A stretch of DNA of 64,000 nt from Chloroflexota bacterium (GCA_029548365.1 JAKPNN010000014.1:1-64000); one strand, 5' to 3'; counted from the first letter of the stretch, positions 17,956-26,882 are shown. Numbers and translations are program-made. Notes: generated from the sequence alone by a model not told the origin.

Positions 17956-18465
17956 TTAATGCTCCACCGGGTCTGGCAACGCTTCTTCGTACTTGCTGGG
18001 GCATTTCAACAGGAGCTCTTCGGCGATGAAAACTCCCTCAGGGTTGAGGGTGCCGGTCAGGATCGCCTGCGCCTCATCCCTGAGCATATCCGGCGGTGAG
18101 CCCCGGTGATAGACGTCCAGGCGGGGGTTATTCGGGTCATTAACCGCCTGATGCAAAACCTCACTCAAGCCGCTGTCGCCCTTGACCAGGTCTTTATCAG
18201 CAGGGATGTGCGCAATCACAAACCTCAGTTCCCCCGTTTTGGCATCATAGGCAATGCTATCGCCAATCACGGCGCCCGATACGCGCAGGTTCTGTCCCTG
18301 CAGGTCATCCTCGGCCTCCAGCACTTCCTTTACCGTCATAAAAAATTCGCTGGTTGCTTTTGTGGCGCTGATCACCATTAAGATCACCGCAACGAGAAAT
18401 AGCCCACCGCCGATGATAAACTTGATTCGATTATTTTTTAATCCAGCAGAACTGGGTTTCTTCAT
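17956..18465 (-). CDS. ccmE: Heme chaperone CcmE, Cys-type
   Basis: 169 residues: a membrane anchor (about 15-35), then the OB-fold domain (LRVSGAVIGDSIAYDAKTGELRF and following strands). In the common type the heme-attaching histidine is in an H-x-x-x-Y motif. Here the same place reads KCPSKYE (Cys155, Tyr159), the C-x-x-x-Y variant known from Desulfovibrio and archaea. So heme would bind Cys, not His. The start has AGGA 8 nt before ATG. It is the first gene of the ccmE-ccmF pair. Confidence 0.93.
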   Translation of the reverse strand: MKKPSSAGLKNNRIKFIIGGGLFLVAVILMVISATKATSEFFMTVKEVLEAEDDLQGQNLRVSGAVIGDSIAYDAKTGELRFVIAHIPADKDLVKGDSGLSEVLHQAVNDPNNPRLDVYHRGSPPDMLRDEAQAILTGTLNPEGVFIAEELLLKCPSKYEEALPDPVEH

Positions 18466-18660
18466 ACGTTTGATCCTGTGTCATCGACAACCTGTAATTT
18501 CAGCCTTATCATTATATCGGATAGAGGCATGATTGGCATAAAAGCATCAAAGTCCAATCCTGGTTGTGCCTGCCACAGCTTGACCCTGAGCGACTTTTTC
18601 TGTGATCGCTGTCCTATGGTATAGTATAAATATTCAAAATGATGTTACGGAGAAGGCTAA

Positions 18661-19296
18661 ATGTACATTGCGATTGAGGGCGTTATTGGTGTTGGCAAAA
18701 CCACCCTGGCGCGGCTGATACAACCTTATTTTGATGCCCATTTACTTCTCGAGATCTTTGAAGAGAATCCCTTTCTAAGCGATTTTTACGACGATCGTGC
18801 CCGCTACGCCTTCCAAACACAGATTTTCTTTCTGCTCAGTCGTTATCACCAACAACATAAGGGCGTCCGCGAAGCTCTGGTCAGCAATCACTGGTTGCTG
18901 TCGGATTACACCTTTGAAAAGGACCGTCTGTTTGCAGAGGTCAACCTGCACGGCGATGAGTTAGACATGTACTACAATGTCCACGACGCCCTGGCAGAAA
19001 AAATCATCAAACCTGACCTCGTCGTTTATCTTCAGGCAGACACAGACGTGCTCATGCAGCGCATCGCTCAGCGAGATCGTCCCTATGAACGGCAGATGGA
19101 AATAGACTACATTCACACCCTCAATCTGACCTACGAGCAGCGCTTTGCCAACTATCCCTCCCAAAGTTGCCTGACCATCAACACCAATCACCTGGACTAT
19201 GTCCGCAACCCGGACGACCTGGAGGCTGTCAACCAGCGCATCAGGCAGGCATTAAAGATGGCTCCATTCCAGGAAAGCTTGCCGATCGATTTGTAA
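18661..19296 (+). CDS. Deoxynucleoside kinase family protein
   Basis: 211 residues, the length of bacterial deoxyadenosine/deoxyguanosine kinases. P-loop GVIGVGKTT is at residues 7-15. A substrate-side Glu is in EIFEENPFLSDFYDD, and FQTQIFFLLSRYHQ and SDYTFEKDRLFA give the DR motif. The LID region RDRPYERQMEIDY carries the arginines that hold phosphates. It phosphorylates deoxynucleosides for salvage. GGAGAAGG lies 5 nt before ATG, and a nucleotidyltransferase gene starts 16 nt downstream, so they form an operon. Confidence 0.93.
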   Translation: MYIAIEGVIGVGKTTLARLIQPYFDAHLLLEIFEENPFLSDFYDDRARYAFQTQIFFLLSRYHQQHKGVREALVSNHWLLSDYTFEKDRLFAEVNLHGDELDMYYNVHDALAEKIIKPDLVVYLQADTDVLMQRIAQRDRPYERQMEIDYIHTLNLTYEQRFANYPSQSCLTINTNHLDYVRNPDDLEAVNQRIRQALKMAPFQESLPIDL

Positions 19297-19311
19297 ACCC
19301 GGGGAGGTATC

Positions 19312-20319
19312 ATGCGCATCACGAAAACTTTTCTTCATAAGGCAGCCCTTGATACGGTCAAACAGCGAACCCGCAGTGAACCGGACTTGCATGCGGCGTA
19401 TTTGACAGGGTCTTTGTTAAGTGATGAGCCCCTGCTGGGCGGCACCACGGATATCGACCTTGTACTGGTACATAAATTCCTCGCTCCTGTGGCGCGCGAA
19501 ACCCTGGCCCTGACGCCTGAAATCTCCTTGGATATTCTGCATAAAACCACGTCGGATTACGAACCACCCCGCCAGCTTCGCCAAAATGCCCTGATCGGCT
19601 ATCCCCTGACGTTTTATCACATCATCCTGTATGACAGCGACCACTGGCTGGAATTTATCCAATCCACTGTGTCAGCTGAATTTCATCGTGCAGATCATGT
19701 CCTGGCCCGGGTAAACCCATTATTGCATTCGGCGCGCGAGGTATGGCGCGCGTTAAATGAACAGTCCCCTGAAAAATACCTGGATTGGCTTGACTTTTAT
19801 TTAGACTCCCTGTCTCTGGGAACAAATGCTCTTGCAGGCTTGATCGGTCCGCCGTTAACCACGCGCCGCTTCATGATGACTCTGGACCAGCGCTTGCAAG
19901 ACCTCGGTACACCTGATATCTACGCAGGCTTGTGTGGCTTGTTGGGGTGTTCGGAAGAGATTGAGATTAAATACAAAGCCTGGATCGACGCCTTTGAGGG
20001 CGACCTGGTTTACCTGTCAAACACCACAGACGCGCCACCTCACCTGCGGGCGTGCCGGCAGGATTATTATGTGAAGTGCATCAAGTCCCTGGCTCATGGC
20101 AGCAACCCGGCTTACATGGTCTGGCCTTTGCTGCGAACCTGGCTGGATATCCACCTTGCCCTTTCTCAAACCTCACCCGGATTTGACGTCTGGCAGGATT
20201 TCTTAAAGACGTTGAACTTCAACGAATCCGTCTGTCAGGCCAAAAACAGGGCACTGGATGCTTTCCTGGATCGCATTGAGATCTTAATCGAATCCTGGAC
20301 AGACACCTACGGGTTTTAA
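19312..20319 (+). CDS. Nucleotidyltransferase-domain protein
   Basis: 335 residues. The N-terminal third has the Pol-beta-type nucleotidyltransferase motif: G33-S34, ten residues, then T-D47-I-D49-L, with a plausible third acid in SLDILHK. The rest is mostly helical with no family I know, reminiscent of aminoglycoside nucleotidyltransferase C-terminal domains only in general shape. The substrate is unknown. GGGAGG is 5 nt before ATG. The preceding kinase gene and this one likely share a transcript, so a nucleotide-linked role is possible. Confidence 0.75.
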   Translation: MRITKTFLHKAALDTVKQRTRSEPDLHAAYLTGSLLSDEPLLGGTTDIDLVLVHKFLAPVARETLALTPEISLDILHKTTSDYEPPRQLRQNALIGYPLTFYHIILYDSDHWLEFIQSTVSAEFHRADHVLARVNPLLHSAREVWRALNEQSPEKYLDWLDFYLDSLSLGTNALAGLIGPPLTTRRFMMTLDQRLQDLGTPDIYAGLCGLLGCSEEIEIKYKAWIDAFEGDLVYLSNTTDAPPHLRACRQDYYVKCIKSLAHGSNPAYMVWPLLRTWLDIHLALSQTSPGFDVWQDFLKTLNFNESVCQAKNRALDAFLDRIEILIESWTDTYGF

Positions 20320-20388
20320 CCAATTAATTTAATTATTTTCCATCTGCTTCCATATTTTTAAAAACCCACGCCAATTTTCCCCCAAAAC

Positions 20389-20751
20389 TGTGGATAACTC
20401 CCCGAAAACTGTGGATAACTCGTGTGATATGTGGATAACTCGACCAAATTTTCAATAATAAAGGAGCTCTTCTTTGAAGAAAGACTGGAGAAAAATCCTC
20501 AAATAAGGTCAACATTGCGACATGACTCAAATTTCCTCGACTTTTTCAAGTTAATTCCACAACTTGTTGTGGAGAGATTCGTTCTGTGCTTGTCCGCATT
20601 ATTATCTCAATACAGGGCATAATTGGCGTTTTCCTGCAGCACAATCCGCCGATTGAATCAAAATCGAAGCCTTCAGTGCGCCTTATCCACATATCCACAG
20701 CCCCTACGACGACTACGAATTAAAGATTCTCTTAAGGTAAGATGTGAATAA
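20389..20751. other. oriC: DnaA-box cluster, candidate replication origin
   Basis: The gene-less stretch 20320-20868 carries three perfect TGTGGATAA boxes in the same orientation at 20389, 20410 and 20430. A perfect box in the opposite orientation (TTATCCACA, 20683-20691) is followed at once by ATATCCACA (20691-20699). A weaker TGTGAATAA lies at 20743. An AT-rich run (TTAATTTAATTATTTT) lies just left of the boxes. Perfect 9-mers spaced 20-21 nt apart are what DnaA binding sites at oriC look like. Two parS sites and dnaN lie 6-8 kb away. dnaA itself is not in the window, so origin function is inferred. Confidence 0.7.
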
Positions 20752-20868
20752 CAATCTTAATCCCCTGCACAGCTTATGGCGAAACAGATTCCTTAAATTG
20801 AGTATGATGTTTGATCCTGGACTATACTTTTGATCGAATATAAGAAAACCGCGAGGACATCGATTATC

Positions 20869-21403
20869 ATGACGCGTTTGACACAAAACCTGCCGCATGG
20901 GATCAACATCGCTGAAGAAAGCCCCCGGGATATTGACGGCATATGTCATGTGAATCAAACCGCTTTTCAGAGTCATTATGAAGCAAACGTGGTTGAGTGC
21001 TTGAGATTGAATTGTGTTGAAATTTACTCTCTGGTCGCTAAATTCGGGGAACAGGTCGTCGGACATATTTTATTCTCACCGGTGCATATCGTCCAGGATC
21101 AAGGGCATGGGTTTGGGGCCCTTGGCGGTGCTGCCCGATTATCAGGGTCAGGGCATTGGAATGGGCTTAAGCCAGGCGGGCATGTTGCGTATGAAGCAGA
21201 TAGGGTATCCCTTTGTGGTCGTTCTCGGTCATCCGGGGTATTACCCGCGTTTTGGATTCAACCCGGCCAGTACGTACGGCATTCGCTGTGCGTTTGAAAA
21301 TGTCCCTGATGAGGCGTTTATGATCTGCGTGTTTAATTCCAAGGTGATGCAGGGGGTGAAGGGCGTCGCCCACTATCGACCGGAATTTGATGTAACATCC
21401 TGA
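20869..21403 (+). pseudogene. GNAT N-acetyltransferase, frameshifted
   Basis: The first frame (from 20869) gives GINIAEESPRDIDGICHVNQ through LVAKFGEQVVGHILFSPVHI. The +1 frame then continues with GLGPLAVLPDYQGQGIGMGL, VVVLGHPGYYPRFGF and ends at 21403. Together they are a complete YhbS-like GNAT enzyme with the acetyl-CoA-binding Q-G-Q-G-I-G loop. The switch falls at about 21098-21112, around AAGGGCATGGG, consistent with one extra base. It is either a real inactivating mutation or a sequencing error. The substrate is unknown. Confidence 0.82.
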
Positions 21404-21446
21404 ATAATTGTTAACGGTTACTATAAATAACCGCTGGGCTGACCCC

Positions 21447-21475
21447 TTGACTTAATATACCGAACGGTATATTAT
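21447..21475 (+). promoter_or_regulatory. Promoter with overlapping TetR operator
   Basis: TTGACT at 21447-21452, 17 nt, then TATTAT at 21470-21475. The perfect palindrome AATATACCGAACGGTATATT (21454-21473; 9-bp arms, 2-bp spacer) fills the spacer and touches the -10. Bound repressor would block RNA polymerase, so the gene probably represses itself. The expected transcript start (about 21482) coincides with ATG 21483. Confidence 0.75.
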
Positions 21476-21482
21476 GTTAAGC

Positions 21483-22049
21483 ATGGATAATCGCCAGCGA
21501 TTGTTAGATTGTGCCCTGAAGTTGTTCAACCTGCGCGGCTATGATGCGGTGGGGGTACGCGAGGTGGTCGAAGCTGCGGGCGTCACCAAGCCGACGTTGT
21601 ACCATTATTTTGATAGCAAGCGTGGCTTGCTGGATGCATTGCTGCAGCGGGAGGCAGGAAGGCTTTTAGCAGAAATTGTGCCGTGTGCAGTTTACCAGGG
21701 AGACCTGGTTTTGACCCTTGAAAACATCCTCAGAGCCTATTTTTCCTTTGTACAGACCCATACGGAATGCTATCGAATGCAGTTGGGGATGTATTTTTCA
21801 GCCCCAGAGAGCGAGGGCAATCAGGCGATCCGCCCTTACGCTGCAATACAACACCAACTCCTTGAAGAAGTCTTCATCCAGGCGGCTGAAAATCACGGCA
21901 ATTTGCGTGGACGGCATGCCCGCTATGCCGCAGCCTATTTAGGAGTGATCAATGCCGTGATCGGGCTGTATTTGAATGAGGAACTCCAACTGACGGACGA
22001 GCTTGTTTACCAGACGGTGCACCAGTTCATGCATGGTATCTTCAGCTAA
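21483..22049 (+). CDS. TetR/AcrR family transcriptional regulator
   Basis: 188 residues from ATG 21483. The N-terminal helix-turn-helix reads RQRLLDCALKLFNLRGYDAV, then VREVVEAAGVTKPTLYHYF, classic TetR. The C-terminal helical domain would bind an unknown ligand. An ATG three codons earlier (21474) overlaps the -10 element. Because the likely transcript starts at about 21482, the second ATG would be used on a leaderless mRNA. A weaker copy of its operator lies before the GH13 gene 64 nt downstream. Confidence 0.9.
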   Translation: MDNRQRLLDCALKLFNLRGYDAVGVREVVEAAGVTKPTLYHYFDSKRGLLDALLQREAGRLLAEIVPCAVYQGDLVLTLENILRAYFSFVQTHTECYRMQLGMYFSAPESEGNQAIRPYAAIQHQLLEEVFIQAAENHGNLRGRHARYAAAYLGVINAVIGLYLNEELQLTDELVYQTVHQFMHGIFS

Positions 22050-22075
22050 ACAAGCGATTATTTTTTTTTGCAGAG

Positions 22076-22095
22076 GGTATACCTACCGGTAAATA
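22076..22095 (+). promoter_or_regulatory. Second, weaker TetR operator-like site
   Basis: GGTATACCTACCGGTAAATA matches 14 of 20 positions of the palindrome at 21454-21473, keeping the TACC and CGGTA halves. It lies 17 nt before the GH13 start codon, so the regulator may control that gene as well. Confidence 0.45.
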
Positions 22096-22112
22096 TAGTG
22101 AACGAGGTTTTA

Positions 22113-23480
22113 ATGATGTATGGACATGCTTGGTACCAGAATGCAATTTTTTATCATCTCTATCCGCTCGGGTTGGTAGGCGCCCCCGAGCAGCATCGCA
22201 TTGACGCGGCCGTTGAGCCGCGATTGGATCAGCTCTATCCCTGGATTGGACACGCACAATCTCTCGGTGCCAATGCACTTTTTCTTGGGCCGGTGTTCGA
22301 AGCATCAACCCACGGATACGACACACGGGATTATTATCAGGTTGATCGTAGGCTGGGTGATAACCCCTCTTTTGCCAGGTTTTCAGAAGCCGTTCACCAG
22401 TGCGGGTTGCGGCTGGTTCTGGATGCTGTATTTCACCATGTCGGGCGAGAGTTTTGGGCTTTTCGGGACGTTTTAGAAAAGGGTGAAAACTCCGCTTACG
22501 TGGATTGGTTTGCCAACATTCGCTTTGGCGAGACCAGTCCCTATGGGGATCCCTTCAGTTATGATGCCTGGCAGGGACACTATGCCCTGGTAAAGCTGAA
22601 CCTCGCCAACCCGCATGTGAGGGTGCATCTCTTTGACGCGGTGAGAATGTGGATGGACACGTTCAACATCGACGGACTCAGGCTGGACGCCGCGGATTGT
22701 ATTGATAGCGACTTTTTACGCGCCTTGCGAGATGTTGTTAAAGCCCGAAAAGAAGATTTCTGGTTGATGGGTGAAGTGGTGCATGGCAACTACTGCGATT
22801 GGGTCAACCCGGTCACTCTGGATTCGGTCACCAATTACGCCAGTTATAAAGGTTTATTCTCCAGCTTGAAAGATCAAAATTACTTTGAAATCGCGCACAC
22901 ACTCGATAACCAGTTTGGCGCACAGGGACGCTATAAAGGTTTATATCTGTACAATTTTGTTGATAATCACGATGTGGGCCGCGTGACCAGTAAGCTGATG
23001 GATGACCGCCTGTTATATCCACTTTACCTGCTGCTGTATACCATGCCGGGCATCCCTTCAATTTATTACGGCAGTGAGTGGGGGCTGCAGGGTGAAAAAG
23101 GAAAACACACCGATGCGCCGTTGCGCCCAAAACTCGATCTTGACACCCTGAAAAACAATCCCCGGCTGCCAGACTTGCCCGGGGTATTGCGCACCCTGGG
23201 AGATATCCGCCGGGGCTCAGTGGCAATCAGCCACGGCGATTTCAGACTTGTGTTTGTCAACCATCAGCAATTCGCGTTTACCCGACGAAGTGATAATGAA
23301 ATCGTCCTGGTCATCCTGAATAGCGATCAGCGGGACGTTCAACTCAGCCTTCGCATCCCTGGCAGCACTGGTGAATTTTACGACCTGTTGAATCCTGGGC
23401 AAGCCTTTACCGCTGCTGAGGGCAACCTGCAAGTATCGATTCCACCAACCTGGGGGAGGATATTGAAAGCTGCCAGTTAA
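22113..23480 (+). CDS. Alpha-amylase family glycoside hydrolase (GH13)
   Basis: 455 residues. All GH13 catalytic regions are present: LVLDAVFHH (region I, about 101), GLRLDAAD with the nucleophile Asp (about 192), LMGEVVHG with the acid/base Glu (about 220), and FVDNHDVGR with the third acid (about 284). The small C-terminal beta domain follows. No signal peptide, so it acts in the cytoplasm on maltodextrin-like or other alpha-glucosides. ATG 22113 (or 22116) has GAGG 5-8 nt upstream. It lies just after the TetR gene, with an operator-like site in front. Confidence 0.92.
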   Translation: MMYGHAWYQNAIFYHLYPLGLVGAPEQHRIDAAVEPRLDQLYPWIGHAQSLGANALFLGPVFEASTHGYDTRDYYQVDRRLGDNPSFARFSEAVHQCGLRLVLDAVFHHVGREFWAFRDVLEKGENSAYVDWFANIRFGETSPYGDPFSYDAWQGHYALVKLNLANPHVRVHLFDAVRMWMDTFNIDGLRLDAADCIDSDFLRALRDVVKARKEDFWLMGEVVHGNYCDWVNPVTLDSVTNYASYKGLFSSLKDQNYFEIAHTLDNQFGAQGRYKGLYLYNFVDNHDVGRVTSKLMDDRLLYPLYLLLYTMPGIPSIYYGSEWGLQGEKGKHTDAPLRPKLDLDTLKNNPRLPDLPGVLRTLGDIRRGSVAISHGDFRLVFVNHQQFAFTRRSDNEIVLVILNSDQRDVQLSLRIPGSTGEFYDLLNPGQAFTAAEGNLQVSIPPTWGRILKAAS

Positions 23481-23565
23481 CTCAAGTGTGAAGCAGGGCA
23501 GGCAGGAACAGTCCTACACAACGACCCGCGAAGAAAATATTATATATAATAGATTATTTTGATTA

Positions 23566-24711
23566 TTATCTAAATCGGCGAGAGTGCATGCTGTGTGGAA
23601 AACGCCCGCCTTTTTCAAGCACTTCTTCACCGGTTTGTTGGTCAAGATAACGGTGATAGGGTATCACGGAAATCGAAAAACCCATCTCCTGAGCCCAGAG
23701 AGCCAGATGGCGCAGTTCTTTCAAAGCCTTTTCAACGGCAAGGCCTTCCTCGACACCAAAGCGGTAAGTGAAAAACCCGGGGTTAACCTCGAGATAATCC
23801 AAAATTGCGCTCCAGGCAGCCATCAGCGGCTCCAAAGCGTTGCGGTCCTGGACGTCCTTAATCGCTTGGATGGGCAACCGCAGGTTGCGTACCAGGATGT
23901 CAAGGATGACGGGATAAAACAATAAACGCGCATACGCCGAGCCGTGTTTGATTTGCATACCTTCGGGCAGGATAACCGGAGTACCACTCCTGGCGGAGTG
24001 AATCTGGACTTCTAACGAAAAAACCTCATTCAACTTTGTGTGCTTAATCTGCGCTTCACTCTGCGGAACCAGCGACCTGATCTGGTCCAGCAACCGGATC
24101 GATGAATGCTCAAGAACCGCTTTGAGGGACGCCTCGCCCGGTTCCAGGGAGACAGGGGGGATCGGGTCGCCGACATTCATCACCAATTTGGGACGTTTGA
24201 GCTTGATCGCTTGTTGCAAGCCATCTACGATGCCGCCAAACCCAATCGGGATGATGGGTGCCTGGGCGCGGTAGCTGAGCCAGGAGGCACCCAACTGAGC
24301 TTGCATCTGACCGGCGTCCCAGATGCCCCCCTCTGGAAAGATCCCTAAAATGCCGCCCTGATCCAGGATGTTGACCGCAGTATTTAATGCCTGCCGATCC
24401 AGGTTTCCCCGGTTGACGGGAATCAAGTCATAGGCTTTCACGATGAAGGCATAATTTCTGTCAAAGGGAATATCGCCAGTTCCGAGAAATTCAACGATTC
24501 CCGGGGTATAGGCAGCCAGCATGACCACTTCCAGAATCGCGGCGTGATTTCCCGCCAGGAGCACCGGACCTTTTTTAGGCAATCTTTCTCTGCCATGGAT
24601 TTCCACATTGGCAAACAGCGCTAAGAGCGCCTTTCCCAGGGTTGTCATCGTTTTCCTGATCAGCAACTTTCGGGGATAGCGAATGGTTTGGGCTGGTGGT
24701 TTGTTTTGCAT
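23566..24711 (-). CDS. 1-acylglycerol-3-phosphate acyltransferase (PlsC-like) with C-terminal extension
   Basis: 381 residues. The first ~210 form a PlsC-type domain: GPVLLAGNHAAILEVVML, the substrate-binding IPVNRG, FPEGGIWDAG and a later I-P-I-G-F-G. The usual H-x4-D motif is H-x4-E here. The remaining ~170 residues have no family I recognise. ATG 24711 has no Shine-Dalgarno, but TAGAAT lies 6 nt before it, suggesting a leaderless mRNA. The role is probably phospholipid acylation at the membrane; whether the variant motif is active is unknown. Confidence 0.82.
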   Translation of the reverse strand: MQNKPPAQTIRYPRKLLIRKTMTTLGKALLALFANVEIHGRERLPKKGPVLLAGNHAAILEVVMLAAYTPGIVEFLGTGDIPFDRNYAFIVKAYDLIPVNRGNLDRQALNTAVNILDQGGILGIFPEGGIWDAGQMQAQLGASWLSYRAQAPIIPIGFGGIVDGLQQAIKLKRPKLVMNVGDPIPPVSLEPGEASLKAVLEHSSIRLLDQIRSLVPQSEAQIKHTKLNEVFSLEVQIHSARSGTPVILPEGMQIKHGSAYARLLFYPVILDILVRNLRLPIQAIKDVQDRNALEPLMAAWSAILDYLEVNPGFFTYRFGVEEGLAVEKALKELRHLALWAQEMGFSISVIPYHRYLDQQTGEEVLEKGGRFPHSMHSRRFR

Positions 24712-24963
24712 GTTCTGATTCTATCGCGTATGGACCTTAATAAAAGGGCTGTGTCGCTTCAGACCGGGTTGAGTCAACCCTCCGCCTGAGCAACGGGGAC
24801 CATAATATCCGATCAGCGAAACACAGTTAAGCCCCGCCTGATTCAGTTGCTCAACTGCGGGCAAGACCTCAAAACGGGCAGATCTCACAGTATAATAACT
24901 GCGTCAGAGAAGGATTTGATCAAGTCCTATTCGAAAAATTAGACAGAGAAGTGAAAGACAGCA

Positions 24964-25734
24964 ATGGATTTTTCAAAACTCAGCTATCGTAGCTTTGTTG
25001 GTAAACTGGCCAGGTTGCCCTTGCGACTGATACCCAAGAGGGCTGTACTGCCCATCTTGCAGGGACAATTGCGGGGGAAAAAATGGGTGGTGGGCGCCGG
25101 TAACCATAGTTACTGGCTGGGCAGCTATGAAATGCACAAGCGGCAGGCTTTTGAGCGAGAGGTCAAACCAGGTATGGTGGTCTTTGATATCGGCGCCAAT
25201 GTGGGGTTTTACAGCCTGCTGGCGGCGGTTTTGACGGGACAGGGGGGCAAGGTCTACGCCTTTGAACCGTCGGAGCGCAATGTGAAATTCATCCGCCAGC
25301 ACGCAGCGCTGAACAAAATCGAAACGATTGTAGTTATTGAAGCAGCAGTGGCGGAGCAAAATGGCGTAGCCCTGTTTGACCCGGGCACCAGCATTGCCAC
25401 CGGTCACCTTTCAGCGACGGGAACCGTGCCGGTGCAGCAGTACAGCCTGGATGAACTGTTCGCTGCAGGCGAAATTCAACCGCCAGATGCCATGAAAGTG
25501 GATGTGGAGGGGGCAGAATATGCCGTCCTTAAAGGAGCAAAAAGAATAATTCAAGATTTTCTGCCGATAATATTCTTAGATACCCACGGGCGCGACGTGC
25601 ACGAATTTGCGCTGGGGTTTTTAACAAGTCATGGGTATCAATTCGAAATTCTCGACGGAAAGCCTTTGCCAGATGCCAAAGAATTGATTGCAAGACCTCC
25701 AGCAGGAAAATTTCAACGAGCTGAACATAAATAA
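24964..25734 (+). CDS. FkbM family methyltransferase
   Basis: 256 residues. The SAM-binding motif I is FDIGANVG (74-81), followed by VYAFEPSERNVKFIRQHAAL and the later KVDVEGAEYAVLKGA, all hallmarks of FkbM enzymes. These methylate hydroxyls on sugars, lipids or secondary metabolites. The target is not evident, and there is no glycosyltransferase cluster here. A TATAAT lies at about 24890. It is monocistronic, convergent with rtcA. Confidence 0.9.
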   Translation: MDFSKLSYRSFVGKLARLPLRLIPKRAVLPILQGQLRGKKWVVGAGNHSYWLGSYEMHKRQAFEREVKPGMVVFDIGANVGFYSLLAAVLTGQGGKVYAFEPSERNVKFIRQHAALNKIETIVVIEAAVAEQNGVALFDPGTSIATGHLSATGTVPVQQYSLDELFAAGEIQPPDAMKVDVEGAEYAVLKGAKRIIQDFLPIIFLDTHGRDVHEFALGFLTSHGYQFEILDGKPLPDAKELIARPPAGKFQRAEHK

Positions 25735-25779
25735 TTGGATTATAGACAAGCGACCGGGTGAAGCTGGGCTTTGTGGGCA

Positions 25780-26832
25780 TCAGAACGTCACCCCGCCCGT
25801 CACGCGGACCAGTCCGGGTTGATCTGGTGCACCGTCAACCGTGATGCGCCCGGGCAGGAAATGATGGATTACCTGTGCATTGGTGAGCAGGTGAGACGTC
25901 ACCCTGTTGGTACGGAAGACCGAGTTGCCAGGGCTCAGCAAGAGGGGCAGCAGGAGTTGATCGGCCAGGAAATGATCCACGCAACCGTCCTGCTCTAAAA
26001 ACGCGAGTAATTGGTCGACAGCTTCATCGGCGACCTGCTCGGCGGGCTTGCCCGGCGCACCCAGGGCGCTGTAACACGCACTTCCGCCGTCGGCGAAATC
26101 CGCCTGCAGCAAGACGAACGTGCCTTTACCAGGCGAAGGCAGATGCTGTGTTGTTATTTTTGTATCCTGGCATACCGGGTACAGTCGGCGTAGCGCCTGG
26201 TGTTTTTGCCGTTTGGCAACTTCATCGCTGAGATTTGCAACGCCAGAAACGCCTCGAATGCGTGTCAACGCGCCGCGCGACACACAGGTAAAGGGGTGCA
26301 GCTCGCGAGCGGGCAAGATTTTACCCCGGGCTTCACCGCCGCCGCGCGGGTAGAAACCAGCACGACCCAGGACCAGTTCTGCGCGAAAACCAAGTTTGAC
26401 CATTATTGGCATCCACTGGGCAGCCAGGTAATGGAAGGTGGGGCTCCACGGCACATGGGTTCCGCCGGTGAGGTTGAGGGAAGAAGTGCCGGCGGCAAAA
26501 CTTAATGGCAGGAAAACGGTCTGCAGCAAGAGCGTCAACGCGCCTGCTGTGGAAATTTCAAAATGGTAACGTCCAGGGCGGACTTTTTCGGGGATCAGGG
26601 TTAATGTGCTGCTGTTGAGGTCCGCGCCGGTCACCTCAGCCACGGTCAGCCTGGCGATTGCCCTGACGGCAGCCAGGTGCTGCGGGCGTAACCCGGGCTG
26701 GCTGCGGTTCGCCCGAATCTGCTCGATGTGCACCGGCGTCCCGGTCAGGGCCGATAAACTCAGGCTGGTGCGCAGGACCTGCCCGCCGCCTTCTCCAATT
26801 GCGCCGTTAATTTCAATCATCTGCTGACTCAT
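25780..26832 (-). CDS. rtcA: RNA 3'-terminal phosphate cyclase
   Basis: 350 residues, normal length. INGAIGEGGGQVLRTSLSLS opens the protein, HVPWSPTFHYL is in the middle, and VTSHLLTNAQVIHHFLPG near the C-terminus carries the histidine that is adenylylated. RtcA converts RNA 3'-phosphates into 2',3'-cyclic phosphates using ATP. I chose ATG 26832, with CAGGA 9 nt upstream. A longer reading to 26907 would place a parS site inside the coding region. No RtcB or RtcR is nearby. Confidence 0.93.
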   Translation of the reverse strand: MSQQMIEINGAIGEGGGQVLRTSLSLSALTGTPVHIEQIRANRSQPGLRPQHLAAVRAIARLTVAEVTGADLNSSTLTLIPEKVRPGRYHFEISTAGALTLLLQTVFLPLSFAAGTSSLNLTGGTHVPWSPTFHYLAAQWMPIMVKLGFRAELVLGRAGFYPRGGGEARGKILPARELHPFTCVSRGALTRIRGVSGVANLSDEVAKRQKHQALRRLYPVCQDTKITTQHLPSPGKGTFVLLQADFADGGSACYSALGAPGKPAEQVADEAVDQLLAFLEQDGCVDHFLADQLLLPLLLSPGNSVFRTNRVTSHLLTNAQVIHHFLPGRITVDGAPDQPGLVRVTGGVTF

Positions 26833-26866
26833 CGGTGTATTTTCCTGGTTGAATCTTACCATGGGA

Positions 26867-26882
26867 TGTTTCACGTGAAACA
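26867..26882. other. parS: parS site 1
   Basis: TGTTTCACGTGAAACA, an exact match to the 16-bp palindromic parS consensus bound by ParB/Spo0J. It lies in the gap upstream of rtcA. Confidence 0.92.

Noticed and set aside
20431-20622. Small plus-strand open frame between the DnaA boxes
   Set aside because: It has no ribosome site, starts within the box cluster and shows no recognisable motif.
22060-22070. Terminator after the TetR gene
   Set aside because: There is a run of nine T but no stem before it.
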